A DNA stretch of 64,000 nucleotides from Craspedostauros australis (lineage: Eukaryota; Bacillariophyta; Bacillariophyceae; Mastogloiales; Achnanthaceae), in the NCBI GenBank assembly GCA_026770025.1, contig JAMXDE010000018.1:1178001-1242000 (forward strand), written 5' to 3'. A program made the position numbers and the translations under genes. Positions 44,360 to 54,741 of the stretch are shown here, one piece after another (the stretch's first letter is position 1; every line of letters begins with the position of its first letter). The notes beneath the pieces were generated by a model, which was not told the origin of the DNA, made no database searches, and saw nothing but the letters and a program-made list of their open reading frames with translations.

Positions 44360-45004
44360 TGTCGAGACAGACGGATTATTTTGGAAAATGTGGGACTGGG
44401 TTCGGTCGTCCAAAATGAGAATCTTGGATCCGTCATTTGGCGAATGTGTGATTGATCGTGACTCTAAGTAGAAAATAATGGAGAGCTCGGAAGAACATGG
44501 AAAATTGAGATATGGGACCAAAATACGACTGACCAAGATCATGTGATGGAGTCTGGAGATCACATGATGAGATTCAGAGCCCATGTGATGGAGTCTGATG
44601 ACTATGTTATGTGACCTATCAACCATGTGTGAGAAACGAGCAACCATGCATGAGAAACAAGCAGATCACCAAGAGGCAAGACATCCAATCGTGCAGAAAT
44701 ATGAAGGCATGCCACTACACGGTGAACTGAGTAGAAATTGAAGAATGAAGTGGTTGATTCTGGTTGAGCAACTGCCAGAATGACAGGATAAGACGTGGTG
44801 AAAGGCGATGATGAATCGCACATCAAGATCCAGAAAGCAGATGAGATGGAATTGATCTCATAATGAGCAAACAACAGAGCTGACAACAACACTGACAACC
44901 ACAACAATAACCACTATTAGTACAGACAACACAAACAAAAGACATCAATATTATCAGGGTCTACTGGGTCAGTGTTGGGCTACAAAGAGAGACCTGTTTC
45001 AACA
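44360..45004 (+). repeat. 5' LTR of the young copia-type element
   Basis: 645 bp, TG...CA type, matching 49765-50409. It contains repeated ATGTGATGGAGTCTG and GAGAAAC(G/A)AGCA motifs, which may be regulatory. Immediately after it comes CGTTTTAAAACG, where a primer-binding site is expected. Confidence 0.95.
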
Positions 45005-45280
45005 CGTTTTAAAACGTGTCTTGAGACGCGGAAACGAGAGGACCTCGGGCTGTGGATGCAGCTGATCAACGAGGGGAGTGGAGATAAAGAGGACCTCGGG
45101 CTGGGGATGCAGCTGACCAACGAGGGGAAACAAGATCAAGAGGAGCTCGGGCTGTGATTATCAGCTGATCAACGAGAGGAGGCCAAGAGAAGGCTGGACA
45201 ACGAACTGAGAGGGCTGCAGGAGAGAGCAGTGAGACCATCGAGCTGAGACCATCGAGCTGAGAGGAGAGGCTGGTAGACG

Positions 45281-48200
45281 ATGACGGACTCAGATGGAGA
45301 CGAAGCCAAGTCGATCAAGATCGTCAAGTTCGACGGCGAAGATTTCGACGAATGGCTGGATGTCTTCATGGCAATTGGTGCGGTGAAAGGATACGATGAG
45401 GTTCTGGATGGGACTCTGGACGTGCCGCCGCACAACAAGCCGGACATGACCAAAGAGGAGAAGCAAGCGATGAAAATGAACAAGACAGCATACAGTGCTC
45501 TCCTACTGAGCACAGATGGGCTGGCAAGGAGCATCGTGCGAGACTGCAAGACTGACCACCAACCGAAGGGTGACGCAGTGGCAGCGTTGACCGCACTTCA
45601 GGACAGATACGCCCCAAGAGACAAGGCGGATAAGGTATCGAAGCTGAACGAGTTCACCACTTGTACACTGAACCCGCCAGATGAGGACCCAAGTCAGTGG
45701 ATGATGCGCATCAACCGCATCGTGAAGGAGCTGAAGGATTTCGGAGTGACCAAGAGCGACGACGATTGCATCGCACACGTCATGGTGAATCTTCCGGAAT
45801 CGATCTACAGCGAACTCAAGACCACATTGGACAGGGAACTCAACGACGGTGACCTGAAGTGGGACACTCTGCGGAAGTCTCTCATCAGATTCTGGAAACG
45901 CAAGGTTGGCGATGAGGGAGGTGATGGAGTTGGGTCAGCGAACCAAGCATTCACATCCCAGGTCGGCAGGAGGTTTGGCAGGTACAAAGGAACATGTACC
46001 AAGTGTGGCAAATACGGCCACAAGGCAGCAGACTGTTGGGCTGGACAGGCCAACAACGATGACAGCTACCTGCAGAGGATCAAGTGCTTCCGATGCAAGA
46101 AGAAAGGTCACAAGGCAAAAGATTGCCCGGAGAAGAACAAGTCTGATGGCAACAACAGGAGCGATGGAGAGTCTGGGATGTTTGTCGGCATGTCGGACTT
46201 GACCTGCCGCAACTGCGGAAACAGTCGTGATGCCGGAGATGAGGATAAGTGGCTGGCAGATACTGGAGCGACATGCCATGTCGTGTGGAAGCCAGACCAT
46301 ATCCGAAACTTGAGGACTGCAGGAAGAGACACAACGGTGCAGGTTGGCGACAGGACGGTGGTGACACCAACTCATGTGGGAGAATTCCATGGTGAGACGG
46401 TGGAAGGAACCAAGTTCGTCCTGAAGACGGTGTATGTGGTGCCAGGATTCGCCCACAACATCATCAGTATTCCCATATTCCTGGAGAAAGGATGTGAGAT
46501 ACGGGGCAGGCGGGATACCATCGAGATCGGCCATTCAGACATGAAGAACCAAATGATCTTCCACAGGGAACCAGGACATGGAGAAGCAGATCTCTACTTC
46601 CTGAAGTGCAAGCCGCAACCAAAACTAGCCAGAGCGGTGATGCAGGCGGAGAAGAAAGGAGATAGTGCGAGGAAGACGGTGATGGACATCAATCGCGCGC
46701 ATCGTATCTTGGGGCATCCCAACGAGCGGTACACCAAGCTAACGGCAGCGGCAGCCGGATGGAAGCTCACTGGAGTGTGGAAGTCCTGCGAAGCATGCGC
46801 CATGGCAAAAGCCAAGGCCAAAGGAGTAAGGAAGATGGCGATGGAGAAGGCCTCCAAGGTGGCTGATCGCCTCTTTCTGGACATCTCCGGACCGTACAAA
46901 AAGACGGCGAAGGGAAGCAACTATTGGTTGCTAGTGGTGGATGAGTTCTCCAGAAAGAAGTGGAGTTATTTCCTCAAGGCAAAGAGCCAGCTGGCCGCGA
47001 AGGTGAAAGAGTTGGTAGTGAAGCTAGACGGAACGGGACTGAAGGTGAATGCAATTCGGTGCGACAACGCTGGAGAGAACCAGAGCAAGCTGATGAGGAT
47101 TTGTGACGAGCATGGGATCGAGCTGGAATACACCGCACCCCACACCCCACAGATGAATGGAGTCGTGGAGCGAGGTTTTGTTACGATTCGAGACTCGGCG
47201 CTGGCTTTGATGCTGGATGCGAAGATGACGTCAGAATCACAGGGAATGCTGTGGGCGGAGGCCGTTCACACAGCAACCCGCCTCAACAACCTGACTGTGG
47301 TGGAGAAAGGCAAGGGATGTCCAGATGAAATCTTCTATGGGCAGACTCCCAGGCTTTACCAGAACCTGACAGAGTGGGCAAGGATTGCGTACGTCAAGGA
47401 CCCTACGAAGCAACCGAAGATGAGTCCGAAAGCAACCAAGGCAGTGATGATCGGATACGCCGACAACCATTCCGGCGACACCTACAGGATGTACAAACTG
47501 GACACAAAGAAGGTGATCTTGTCCAGAGATGTAAACTGGATGGAGTGGCATGGATCGAACCTGACCGATGGAGTGGATATCATCGATGCGACGAAGGGCG
47601 CGACGAAAGCGGTGACATTGGAATCTCCGGTGAAGTCGAAGACAAAACCGAAATCGATCTTGCGTGAGATGGATGGGATCAGAGTGACGGGCGGCGCCAA
47701 ACGGGCCAAGGAGGTGTCGATCAAAGGTATACCCCACGTTATTCCCTCAGACGACGACGAAGAAGTCATCCAAGGCAAGACCTTTGACATCGATAAAGAG
47801 GTCGGTGATGGCGACATGGACAACATGTATGACATCTTACTCGATGCTGGAGGACCGCTGGTTAGCGATGAGAGTGAAGCCAAGGAAGATGATGACATGA
47901 TCTCCGTCGATTTGGATGAGCAACCTGTGATTCCACCACGAGCCAAGGCAGAACCACGCACAAAGCTGGATCGAGAGCGCGCAAGGCTGGCGACCTGGCA
48001 GCCAATGACAGTCGACGACATCGATGATGGCAAACCCAACACCAGATTCAAACATGGAAAGATCCTGGCTGTGTTCAATGCATCCTTGACTTCCGACCCT
48101 GGACTGCCAAAGACCCTTGGCGAAGCGCTGTCCAGACCCGACTGCGAGGAGTGGAAGAAGGCAGCGATGAAGGAGGTCGAGAATTTTCGGATTCGCGATT

Positions 48201-49714
48201 GCCTGGCCATCATGGATCGCAAGAGGATGGGGGATGGAAGGATCGCTTTGCAATCCAGATGGATCTTTGTGAAGAAGCTGGAACAGGATGGGTCGACTCG
48301 ATACAAAGCCAGATTGGTGGTGAAGGGCTATGAGCAGATTCCTGGAGTTGATTTCACGGAGTCTTTCTCACCTGTGGCGAGTGACACGACGATCCGGACG
48401 ATGCTCGCAGTGTGCCTGGCGAATCCTGGATGGGTGATCGAAGCATTGGACGTGGAGGCAGCTTTCCTGAACGCGCACATCGAAGAGGAAGTGTACGTGG
48501 AGATTCCGGAAGGGTTCCTGGACGGAGATCTCGAAGGCAAGGACAACTCCAGATACAGATCTGAACACGTGGCGAGACTGCTGAAAGCAGTGTACGGGAC
48601 GGTGCAAGCACCAAGAGCATGGATGAAGACGTTTACCATTGCTCTGGTGCAGATCGGATTCGACAAGAGCCTCGCAGACCCATGTCTGTTCACTCTCAAA
48701 CGCAACGGACGGGTGGCAGCTTTGGTCATTGTGTACGTCGATGATGCAGCCATCGGAGGAGAAGAGGATATCGTGGAATGGGTGAAGATGGAGATTGCAA
48801 AGAAATTCAACATCACGGATCTCGGTGAACTCACGAAGCATCTCGGAGTCTGGTATCGAAAGTTGACAGACTCGGATGGGAAGTGCCTGGAGGTGAACAT
48901 GGATGACTTTGTAGGCCAGATGATTGCGGAGTTCAAATCGCATCATGGCAAGCAAGTCAGATTCTTTGAAACACCTGCATACCCGTCCACCACGCTTGAG
49001 AAAGCGAAGGAAGGAGATCCAGAAGTGAATCGAAAGGGATATCGTTCCATTGTGGGCAAGCTCTTGTGGATGATGAAGAAGGTTGGACCAGAGTGTGCGA
49101 ATGCAATCAGAGATCTTGCATCCCATCTGGAGCACCCAACTGAGGCACATTGGAAAGCAATGGCAAGGGTCATCGGCTACATTGAAGCAGAGATCGCGAA
49201 GGAAGGAAAGTACGCGATCAAGCTGCGCAAGCCGCAGAAGATGATCGTCGAAGCCTGGAGCGACTCGGACTACGCAACCAACAAGGACAATCGTCGAAGC
49301 ATATCCGGACACATCGTGACGGTTGGCGGTTGTCTGGTGAGCTGGCAATCGAAGACACAGAAGAGTGTGACTTTGTCGAGCACGGAAGCAGAGTACGTGT
49401 CCATGGCGCTCTGTGCGACGGAGTGCAAATTCGTGAAGATGCTCTTGGATGAGATGACTGGTCTGGATACAGACATTGTGCTGCATGCAGACAACACTGG
49501 CGCAATCTTCATGACCAGGAACCAGCAGGTTGGAGTCAGGACCAAACACATTGATGTATCGAATCATTTCATCAAGGAGATGGTCCAGAGCGGAGAGATG
49601 GAAGTCAGATTTGTCCCATCAGAGATGAACTACGCTGACCCAATGACGAAGAACGTGAAAGAGAGCATTCATGAGAGACTTGTACCAGCAATCCGACAAG
49701 GAGCAATGAAGTAA
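45281..49714 (+). CDS. Gag-Pol polyprotein, Ty1/copia order
   Basis: Single frame of 1477 residues from the ATG at 45281. In order: a copia-type Gag helical region (about 10-200); two CCHC zinc knuckles, CTKCGKYGHKAADC and CFRCKKKGHKAKDC (about 238-285); aspartic protease WLADTGAT (about 327); integrase with an H-H-C-C zinc segment and catalytic core (about 470-720); reverse transcriptase with FSPVASDTTIR and the YVDDAAIGG active site (about 1025-1155); RNase H with WSDSDYATN, WQSKTQKSV and STEAEY (about 1325-1370). Expressed as one polyprotein that the protease processes, as is usual for the family. No Env-like extension. Looks whole. Confidence 0.95.
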   Translation: MTDSDGDEAKSIKIVKFDGEDFDEWLDVFMAIGAVKGYDEVLDGTLDVPPHNKPDMTKEEKQAMKMNKTAYSALLLSTDGLARSIVRDCKTDHQPKGDAVAALTALQDRYAPRDKADKVSKLNEFTTCTLNPPDEDPSQWMMRINRIVKELKDFGVTKSDDDCIAHVMVNLPESIYSELKTTLDRELNDGDLKWDTLRKSLIRFWKRKVGDEGGDGVGSANQAFTSQVGRRFGRYKGTCTKCGKYGHKAADCWAGQANNDDSYLQRIKCFRCKKKGHKAKDCPEKNKSDGNNRSDGESGMFVGMSDLTCRNCGNSRDAGDEDKWLADTGATCHVVWKPDHIRNLRTAGRDTTVQVGDRTVVTPTHVGEFHGETVEGTKFVLKTVYVVPGFAHNIISIPIFLEKGCEIRGRRDTIEIGHSDMKNQMIFHREPGHGEADLYFLKCKPQPKLARAVMQAEKKGDSARKTVMDINRAHRILGHPNERYTKLTAAAAGWKLTGVWKSCEACAMAKAKAKGVRKMAMEKASKVADRLFLDISGPYKKTAKGSNYWLLVVDEFSRKKWSYFLKAKSQLAAKVKELVVKLDGTGLKVNAIRCDNAGENQSKLMRICDEHGIELEYTAPHTPQMNGVVERGFVTIRDSALALMLDAKMTSESQGMLWAEAVHTATRLNNLTVVEKGKGCPDEIFYGQTPRLYQNLTEWARIAYVKDPTKQPKMSPKATKAVMIGYADNHSGDTYRMYKLDTKKVILSRDVNWMEWHGSNLTDGVDIIDATKGATKAVTLESPVKSKTKPKSILREMDGIRVTGGAKRAKEVSIKGIPHVIPSDDDEEVIQGKTFDIDKEVGDGDMDNMYDILLDAGGPLVSDESEAKEDDDMISVDLDEQPVIPPRAKAEPRTKLDRERARLATWQPMTVDDIDDGKPNTRFKHGKILAVFNASLTSDPGLPKTLGEALSRPDCEEWKKAAMKEVENFRIRDCLAIMDRKRMGDGRIALQSRWIFVKKLEQDGSTRYKARLVVKGYEQIPGVDFTESFSPVASDTTIRTMLAVCLANPGWVIEALDVEAAFLNAHIEEEVYVEIPEGFLDGDLEGKDNSRYRSEHVARLLKAVYGTVQAPRAWMKTFTIALVQIGFDKSLADPCLFTLKRNGRVAALVIVYVDDAAIGGEEDIVEWVKMEIAKKFNITDLGELTKHLGVWYRKLTDSDGKCLEVNMDDFVGQMIAEFKSHHGKQVRFFETPAYPSTTLEKAKEGDPEVNRKGYRSIVGKLLWMMKKVGPECANAIRDLASHLEHPTEAHWKAMARVIGYIEAEIAKEGKYAIKLRKPQKMIVEAWSDSDYATNKDNRRSISGHIVTVGGCLVSWQSKTQKSVTLSSTEAEYVSMALCATECKFVKMLLDEMTGLDTDIVLHADNTGAIFMTRNQQVGVRTKHIDVSNHFIKEMVQSGEMEVRFVPSEMNYADPMTKNVKESIHERLVPAIRQGAMK

Positions 49715-49764
49715 GGCAGTGGAGACAAGAAACAAGAGTATGAGCCATGATCAATCAGGATGGG

Positions 49765-50409
49765 TGTCGAGACAGACGGATTATTTTGGAAAATGTGGGA
49801 CTGGGTTCGGTCGTCCAAAATGAGAATCTTGGATCCGTCATTTGGCGAATGTGTGATTGATCGTGACTCTAAGTAGAAAATAATGGAGAGCTCGGAAGAA
49901 CATGGAAAATTGAGATATGGGACCAAAATACGACTGACCAAGATCATGTGATGGAGTCTGGAGATCACATGATGAGATTCAGAGCCCATGTGATGGAGTC
50001 TGATGACTATGTTATGTGACCTATCAACCATGTGTGAGAAACGAGCAACCATGCATGAGAAACAAGCAGATCACCAAGAGGCAAGACATCCAATCGTGCA
50101 GAAATATGAAGGCATGCCACTACACGGTGAACTGAGTAGAAATTGAAGAATGAAGTGGTTGATTCTGGTTGAGCAACTGCCAGAATGACAGGATAAGACG
50201 TGGTGAAAGGCGATGATGAATCGCACATCAAGATCCAGAAAGCAGATGAGATGGAATTGATCTCATAATGAGCAAACAACAGAGCTGACAACAACACTGA
50301 CAACCACAACAATAACCACTATTAGTACAGACAACACAAACAAAAGACATCAATATTATCAGGGTCTACTGGGTCAGTGTTGGGCTACAAAGAGAGACCT
50401 GTTTCAACA
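49765..50409 (+). repeat. 3' LTR of the young copia-type element
   Basis: 645 bp copy of the 5' LTR, preceded by a weak purine-rich stretch (GGATGGG) in the position of a polypurine tract. Confidence 0.95.
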
Positions 50410-51098
50410 GTGTTTGGCCTCAGCTCAAGGGGAGCAACGGCAAAAATGAAATTACCATAGGTCGTAAATGAATCTGAAATGAAACACGTATACTACGGCA
50501 ACTTGGAGTGACAAACATGGCGGCAACAACCAGCTCTGAACTCCCGAGAGTGAAGTCACCAGCAAACCTGAGAAGTACCACTCCAGTGCTGTTGGCAACT
50601 TTCCATGTTTTGCTGACGAAGTGTGCATTTATTCAAGCTGCGATTGATTCACTTGTTTGAGACTATTGATGTGTGCAGCAATTCAGTTTCTGTTGGGGTT
50701 GTTGCTGTTGGGCGTCTGAGTGAGCATTTGGTGTTTCTTTTCGGAGTTGCAGAGGTGGCAGGGTTCTACTTTTTTGGTCACAACACAGTTGCAGTGTCCA
50801 TCACAAAAGACGCTCGATCAGCATCATCGCCATCATTTTTCACCTTGTACCCGAAGTTGATATTGATCTCACTGCACCCAGGCGGATCTTTGTCAGGCGT
50901 GAGATCTTTGTATTGATCAAAGCGATCACCAAAGTTTGGGACCACCGTTGACGGAAAAAGTGTCCACATCTTGACAAACATGAAGCCACCCAACACAGGG
51001 AAGTCCATGCTTGCTGCCTTAATCAGTTTGTCATGGTACAATGGCGCTCCAGCTTGATCCTTGGATATCATCTTGGTTACTTCATGCTTGCTGTCCTG
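50410..51098. other. Short flank between two retroelements, with a minus-strand coding-like fragment
   Basis: A minus-strand frame (51107-50778, 109 residues, no ATG before residue 13) has protein-like composition: HDKLIKAASMDFPVLGGFMF, FGDRFDQYKDLTPDKDPPGC. It ends at a TGA and starts exactly where the LTR-like arm at 51099 begins, so it may be the tail of an older gene cut by that arm. I do not recognise it. The rest of the stretch shows nothing. Confidence 0.35.
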
Positions 51099-52493
51099 TG
51101 TTGGCAAGTTCTGCTCACAGATACTCTTGCAACTGTTGACGGTGGTGGTGGTGGTAGTTGTTTCGATTTCGTTTGCTATTTCATTTCATTGTTCCGATGC
51201 CTCTCGGAGTCTCCCAATAATCTTGGTGTCTCTCTGTCGAGATGTACATGTGAGAATTTATCGAGATGTACATGTATATGTGCATCGTTCACCTGTTATT
51301 CTCTCATACGCACTTGGACGGTATAACTACACTCGTGTCGATAGTATGATGTGATTCGTCAGAATTACAGTGGAAATGGAACACACGAAAATGAACAGAA
51401 TTTCTGGAGGAAATTTGCAATGGACGATTTCTGAGAGAATTAGAACATCGTCCGTCCATCCATCAATGGTACCAAGAGAATCTCGAGGTACTTCCCAACT
51501 AAACCTCAGATGACGATATCATCTGACAGACTCCTGCATCACCAATGGAACGTGACATCTGGAGAGCAGAAGGACGCTTACTGACGTCGACAGGATGTCA
51601 TCATGTCACCACGTCAACATCTGTCTCCAAGTCAGAGCAGGAGGCGAAGATCTGATGACCAAAGTGCATCAGGATCATGGATACGGGAGATGAACTTCAA
51701 ATGGTAAGTACTCATGGAGTAGGAGCCAGTACTGAACGAACGGAGTGTCGAATGCAGAGTACGCATCGAACACGGAGTATCGTGTAGCACGAGCACACAA
51801 TGTTGAGAGAGAGAGAGAGAATACATAGAGTAGCAAGAGAGCATCTCGCGTACTGACTCATAGTCGGAGACCGAATCTACAAAACAGATTGAAGTATCAA
51901 GAGCATTGGGCAAGGGAATGGGCGTACACCGAGAGGATCGGAGTAGCCAACTAATGAAATAGCAAACAGACGACTATCAACCAACACCATCTTCCACGAT
52001 CGTAGGTTACCAATCACGGAACTTGCCAACACGCCTACTGACGTTGACAGGATGTCATCGTGTCACCATGTCAAGATCTGTCTCCAGGTCAGAGCAGGAG
52101 GTGAAGATCCGATGACCAAAGTGCATCAGGATCATGGATACGGGAGATGAACTTCAAATGTTGAGTACTCATGGAGTAGGAACCAGTAGTAAATGAACGG
52201 AGTGTCGAATGCGGAGTACGCATCAAACATGGAGTATCGTGTAGCACAAAGTACACGATGCTGAGATAGAGAGAGAGAGAGAATACAAAGAGTAGAGAGA
52301 GAGCATCTCGCACACCGACTCATACTCGGAGACCAAATCTACGAAACAGATTGAAGCGCCGAGAGCATCGGGCAAGAGAACGAACGGACACCGAGAGGAT
52401 CGGAGTGCCAACGTAATGAAATAGCAAACGAACGACTATCAACCAACACCATCTTCCACGATCGTAGGCTTCCGTGAGCGGAACTTGCCAACA
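51099..52493 (+). repeat. Left LTR-like arm, with a partial tandem second copy
   Basis: A full-length arm at 51099-52031 (TGTTGGCAAG...CTTGCCAACA) is followed directly by a partial second copy (52032-52493) covering its 3' half and ending in the same GAACTTGCCAACA. Both contain a (GA)n run. Oriented opposite to the right arm. Confidence 0.75.
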
Positions 52494-52688
52494 TGTGTTG
52501 GCAAGGATCTCTTCAGTCGATCTGAAGTTCTCGCATAGGATGGTGCTCACCATGTTCACCCATACATGCAGCAATGGTCCGTTCACGATCCCTGGGAACA
52601 TTGGCAATCCAGCAGTCAACACTGCGTCATGGATGAGTTGCCATTGCATTCTCTCTGCAGTGACTGTTGGGTATGGGAACATGTTGCG

Positions 52689-54659
52689 TCAGTAGATGTC
52701 GTCGACTCTTCTGGGATTCGGCTCTGGTGGGAATTGGATTCTGATTGGGTAGATGACTCGTTCGTTTGGATTGAAGCTGTCATCTGGATGATCTTCTGGC
52801 TCGTCGTCGCTATCTTCGTCGAAGATGCCCATTCTGTTGTTCCCCGCTGCTGGAGGAGGCGGCGCCTCGCCGCCATTTGTATCGTCTCCGGAGACGTCGC
52901 TGTTGCCTTGATCCACGCCGTTCTCGTTGGCCTCGGCATCATCTGCATTCATGGCCGCTTCGATCTCGATATCGATGTCCTCCGTTCCCATCTCAGCTCC
53001 GTCGCCGTATGGACCGATCAGGTTGTTTGCGTTGAAGCAGTATTCGTCGCTGGCTTCGCGACGCGGGTCCACCTCGTGGATGATGGGCTCCTCGCTGAGC
53101 CACTCTGGGACAATCTCATCGTCCTGCACTTCGTTGTCACTCCCGACGCACTCGAAGTTATCGAAGAAGGAGTCTTCGATGTAGTTTCCAGATACCTCCA
53201 TGCAGAGCGGCATGTCCTTTGCTGAGAGTACCATCTCGTGCCCACTCTTGCCGTGTCCTTGGTTTGCTGTGTTGGCCTGTTCGTCGGCCTTCTTCTTCTC
53301 GTTGAACTTCTTGTTTCGGCACTCTGCCTCGCGATGTCCGAAGATGCCGCAGTAGTTGCACTTGCCCTTGAAGCCGCTTCCCTTGTTACGCTTTCCGTTC
53401 ATTTTGTTGTTGTTGTTGTTGTTGTTTTTCTTGTTGTTCGATTTCTTACGCTCGGGGCAATCCGCAGATCTATGACCATACACACCACAATTGTGGCAGG
53501 TCCCCTTGAAGTTACCGGTGCTTGTGAAGCTGGTGTCATTGCTCTTCGTGTTGCTGTCTTGGAAATTGTCGATGTACACCTTGCTTCCTTGATGAGTAGC
53601 GTGTGCTGTGCAGAGTACTCCTCTGATCGCGTTGATGGTGACCACTTCCGGATTAAACGTGAGTTGGTGATGGAAGTTCATGATGTGAGTTTTGTATTCG
53701 CTGCTCACCATGCTGAGGATCTGCATGATCATCTCCTCGTCTGTGATCGTGTACTTGACATCGTGGAGACGCGAGCGTAGGAGCTCGAGTCGCGTGATGT
53801 AGACATCGGGGTCCGTGTCTCTCTTCATCTTTTCGTTGTTGAATTGGCGCTTGAGTTTGATCTTCGTCGCCGCATCGGATGGACGAAACTTCTTTGCGAG
53901 AACGTTCCACGCTGCGTGTGGATCTCCTTCGGGATAGTCGTCGGAGACGCATTGGTTGATGTATTGGATGGCCTGTTTGCCTTTCCCTTTCTCTGCATCC
54001 ATCATTAGGATCAGATCGCTGCAGCAGTCGCATGCCAGCTTGTAGGTTTCCTCCATCACTTCCTTGGCATCTTCAGTGGCTGCTGCGATCTTGCTCATCG
54101 TTGGGATCTTCGTCTTGCCCAACATCACGTCTCTTGTCTTCTGCGTACGCGCGTATGCCTTTGCCTGGGATTCCCATGCATTGTAGTCTTCTTGGTCACC
54201 ACTGAACACTGGCGACTTGATGCGTGGCTTGTTCCTGTTGGCTGATGTCGCCATCTTGTCTTGTTGTTTCGTTGATGATGCGCGCACGCTCCTGGTTTCC
54301 GTTTGTTTCTGTGTGGTCACTTTTTCGATTTCCGCTCGTGTTTGCGCGGAGATTGTTTTCGTCGCAAATTCTCCTCCTGATGGTGTCTCACTTTTCACAC
54401 CCTGTTTGGCTGTGCGAATGCTCTCCGTCACACCAGTCTCCTCTTGTTTGACCGCCTTGAGAATCCTCTTCTCCTCGCAATGTAGTCTTGCAGACCGTTC
54501 CTCTTCGGCCTCATCAATCACGCTTGCCTCTGCGCTTGATAGGACAGTAGCCGCAGCTGCTTCCTTCTGCTGTTGAAGTCGAGTCTCACTCGCACCTTCT
54601 TGTCTCTTGATAGTCAGGTTGGACAGAGGGATGTCTCTCAATTCCTCTTCCTCGCTCAT
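52689..54659 (-). CDS. Gag-like frame of the broken copia-type element
   Basis: 656-residue frame. The N-terminal third is Glu/Gln/Thr-rich. The middle is a copia-type Gag domain (NAWESQAKAYARTQKT, then AWNVLAKKFRPSD and TRLELLRSRLHDVKYT). Two CCHC knuckles follow, CHNCGVYGHRSADC and CNYCGIFGHREAEC, separated by an Asn/Lys run. The C-terminus is Asp/Glu-rich. Fossil part of a broken element; no function for the host is implied. Confidence 0.85.
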   Translation of the reverse strand: MSEEEELRDIPLSNLTIKRQEGASETRLQQQKEAAAATVLSSAEASVIDEAEEERSARLHCEEKRILKAVKQEETGVTESIRTAKQGVKSETPSGGEFATKTISAQTRAEIEKVTTQKQTETRSVRASSTKQQDKMATSANRNKPRIKSPVFSGDQEDYNAWESQAKAYARTQKTRDVMLGKTKIPTMSKIAAATEDAKEVMEETYKLACDCCSDLILMMDAEKGKGKQAIQYINQCVSDDYPEGDPHAAWNVLAKKFRPSDAATKIKLKRQFNNEKMKRDTDPDVYITRLELLRSRLHDVKYTITDEEMIMQILSMVSSEYKTHIMNFHHQLTFNPEVVTINAIRGVLCTAHATHQGSKVYIDNFQDSNTKSNDTSFTSTGNFKGTCHNCGVYGHRSADCPERKKSNNKKNNNNNNNKMNGKRNKGSGFKGKCNYCGIFGHREAECRNKKFNEKKKADEQANTANQGHGKSGHEMVLSAKDMPLCMEVSGNYIEDSFFDNFECVGSDNEVQDDEIVPEWLSEEPIIHEVDPRREASDEYCFNANNLIGPYGDGAEMGTEDIDIEIEAAMNADDAEANENGVDQGNSDVSGDDTNGGEAPPPPAAGNNRMGIFDEDSDDEPEDHPDDSFNPNERVIYPIRIQFPPEPNPRRVDDIY

Positions 54660-54741
54660 TCAGCCTGCTGCTCTTGAATGATGTTCGTCTTCCTCGCACG
54701 ATCCGATTCACGGGCTCGCCCTGATCTATTGTTTATAAACG

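Larger units (their letters stand above)
44360..50409 (+). mobile_element. Ty1/copia-type LTR retrotransposon, whole-looking and very young
   Basis: Two 645 bp LTRs (44360-45004 and 49765-50409), beginning TGTCGAGACAG and ending TTTCAACA, look identical by reading. GTGTTT flanks both sides (44354-44359 and 50410-50415), a 5-6 bp target duplication. The internal gene order is Gag, protease, integrase, reverse transcriptase, RNase H in one frame, the Ty1/copia order known from diatom elements. The copy looks whole. Matching LTRs and a clean target duplication imply recent insertion. Confidence 0.95.

Noticed and set aside
42857-44455. 532-residue plus-strand ORF across the minisatellite
   Set aside because: Most of it is repeat translation that is open in several frames. 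It runs into the LTR of the young element and matches no family.
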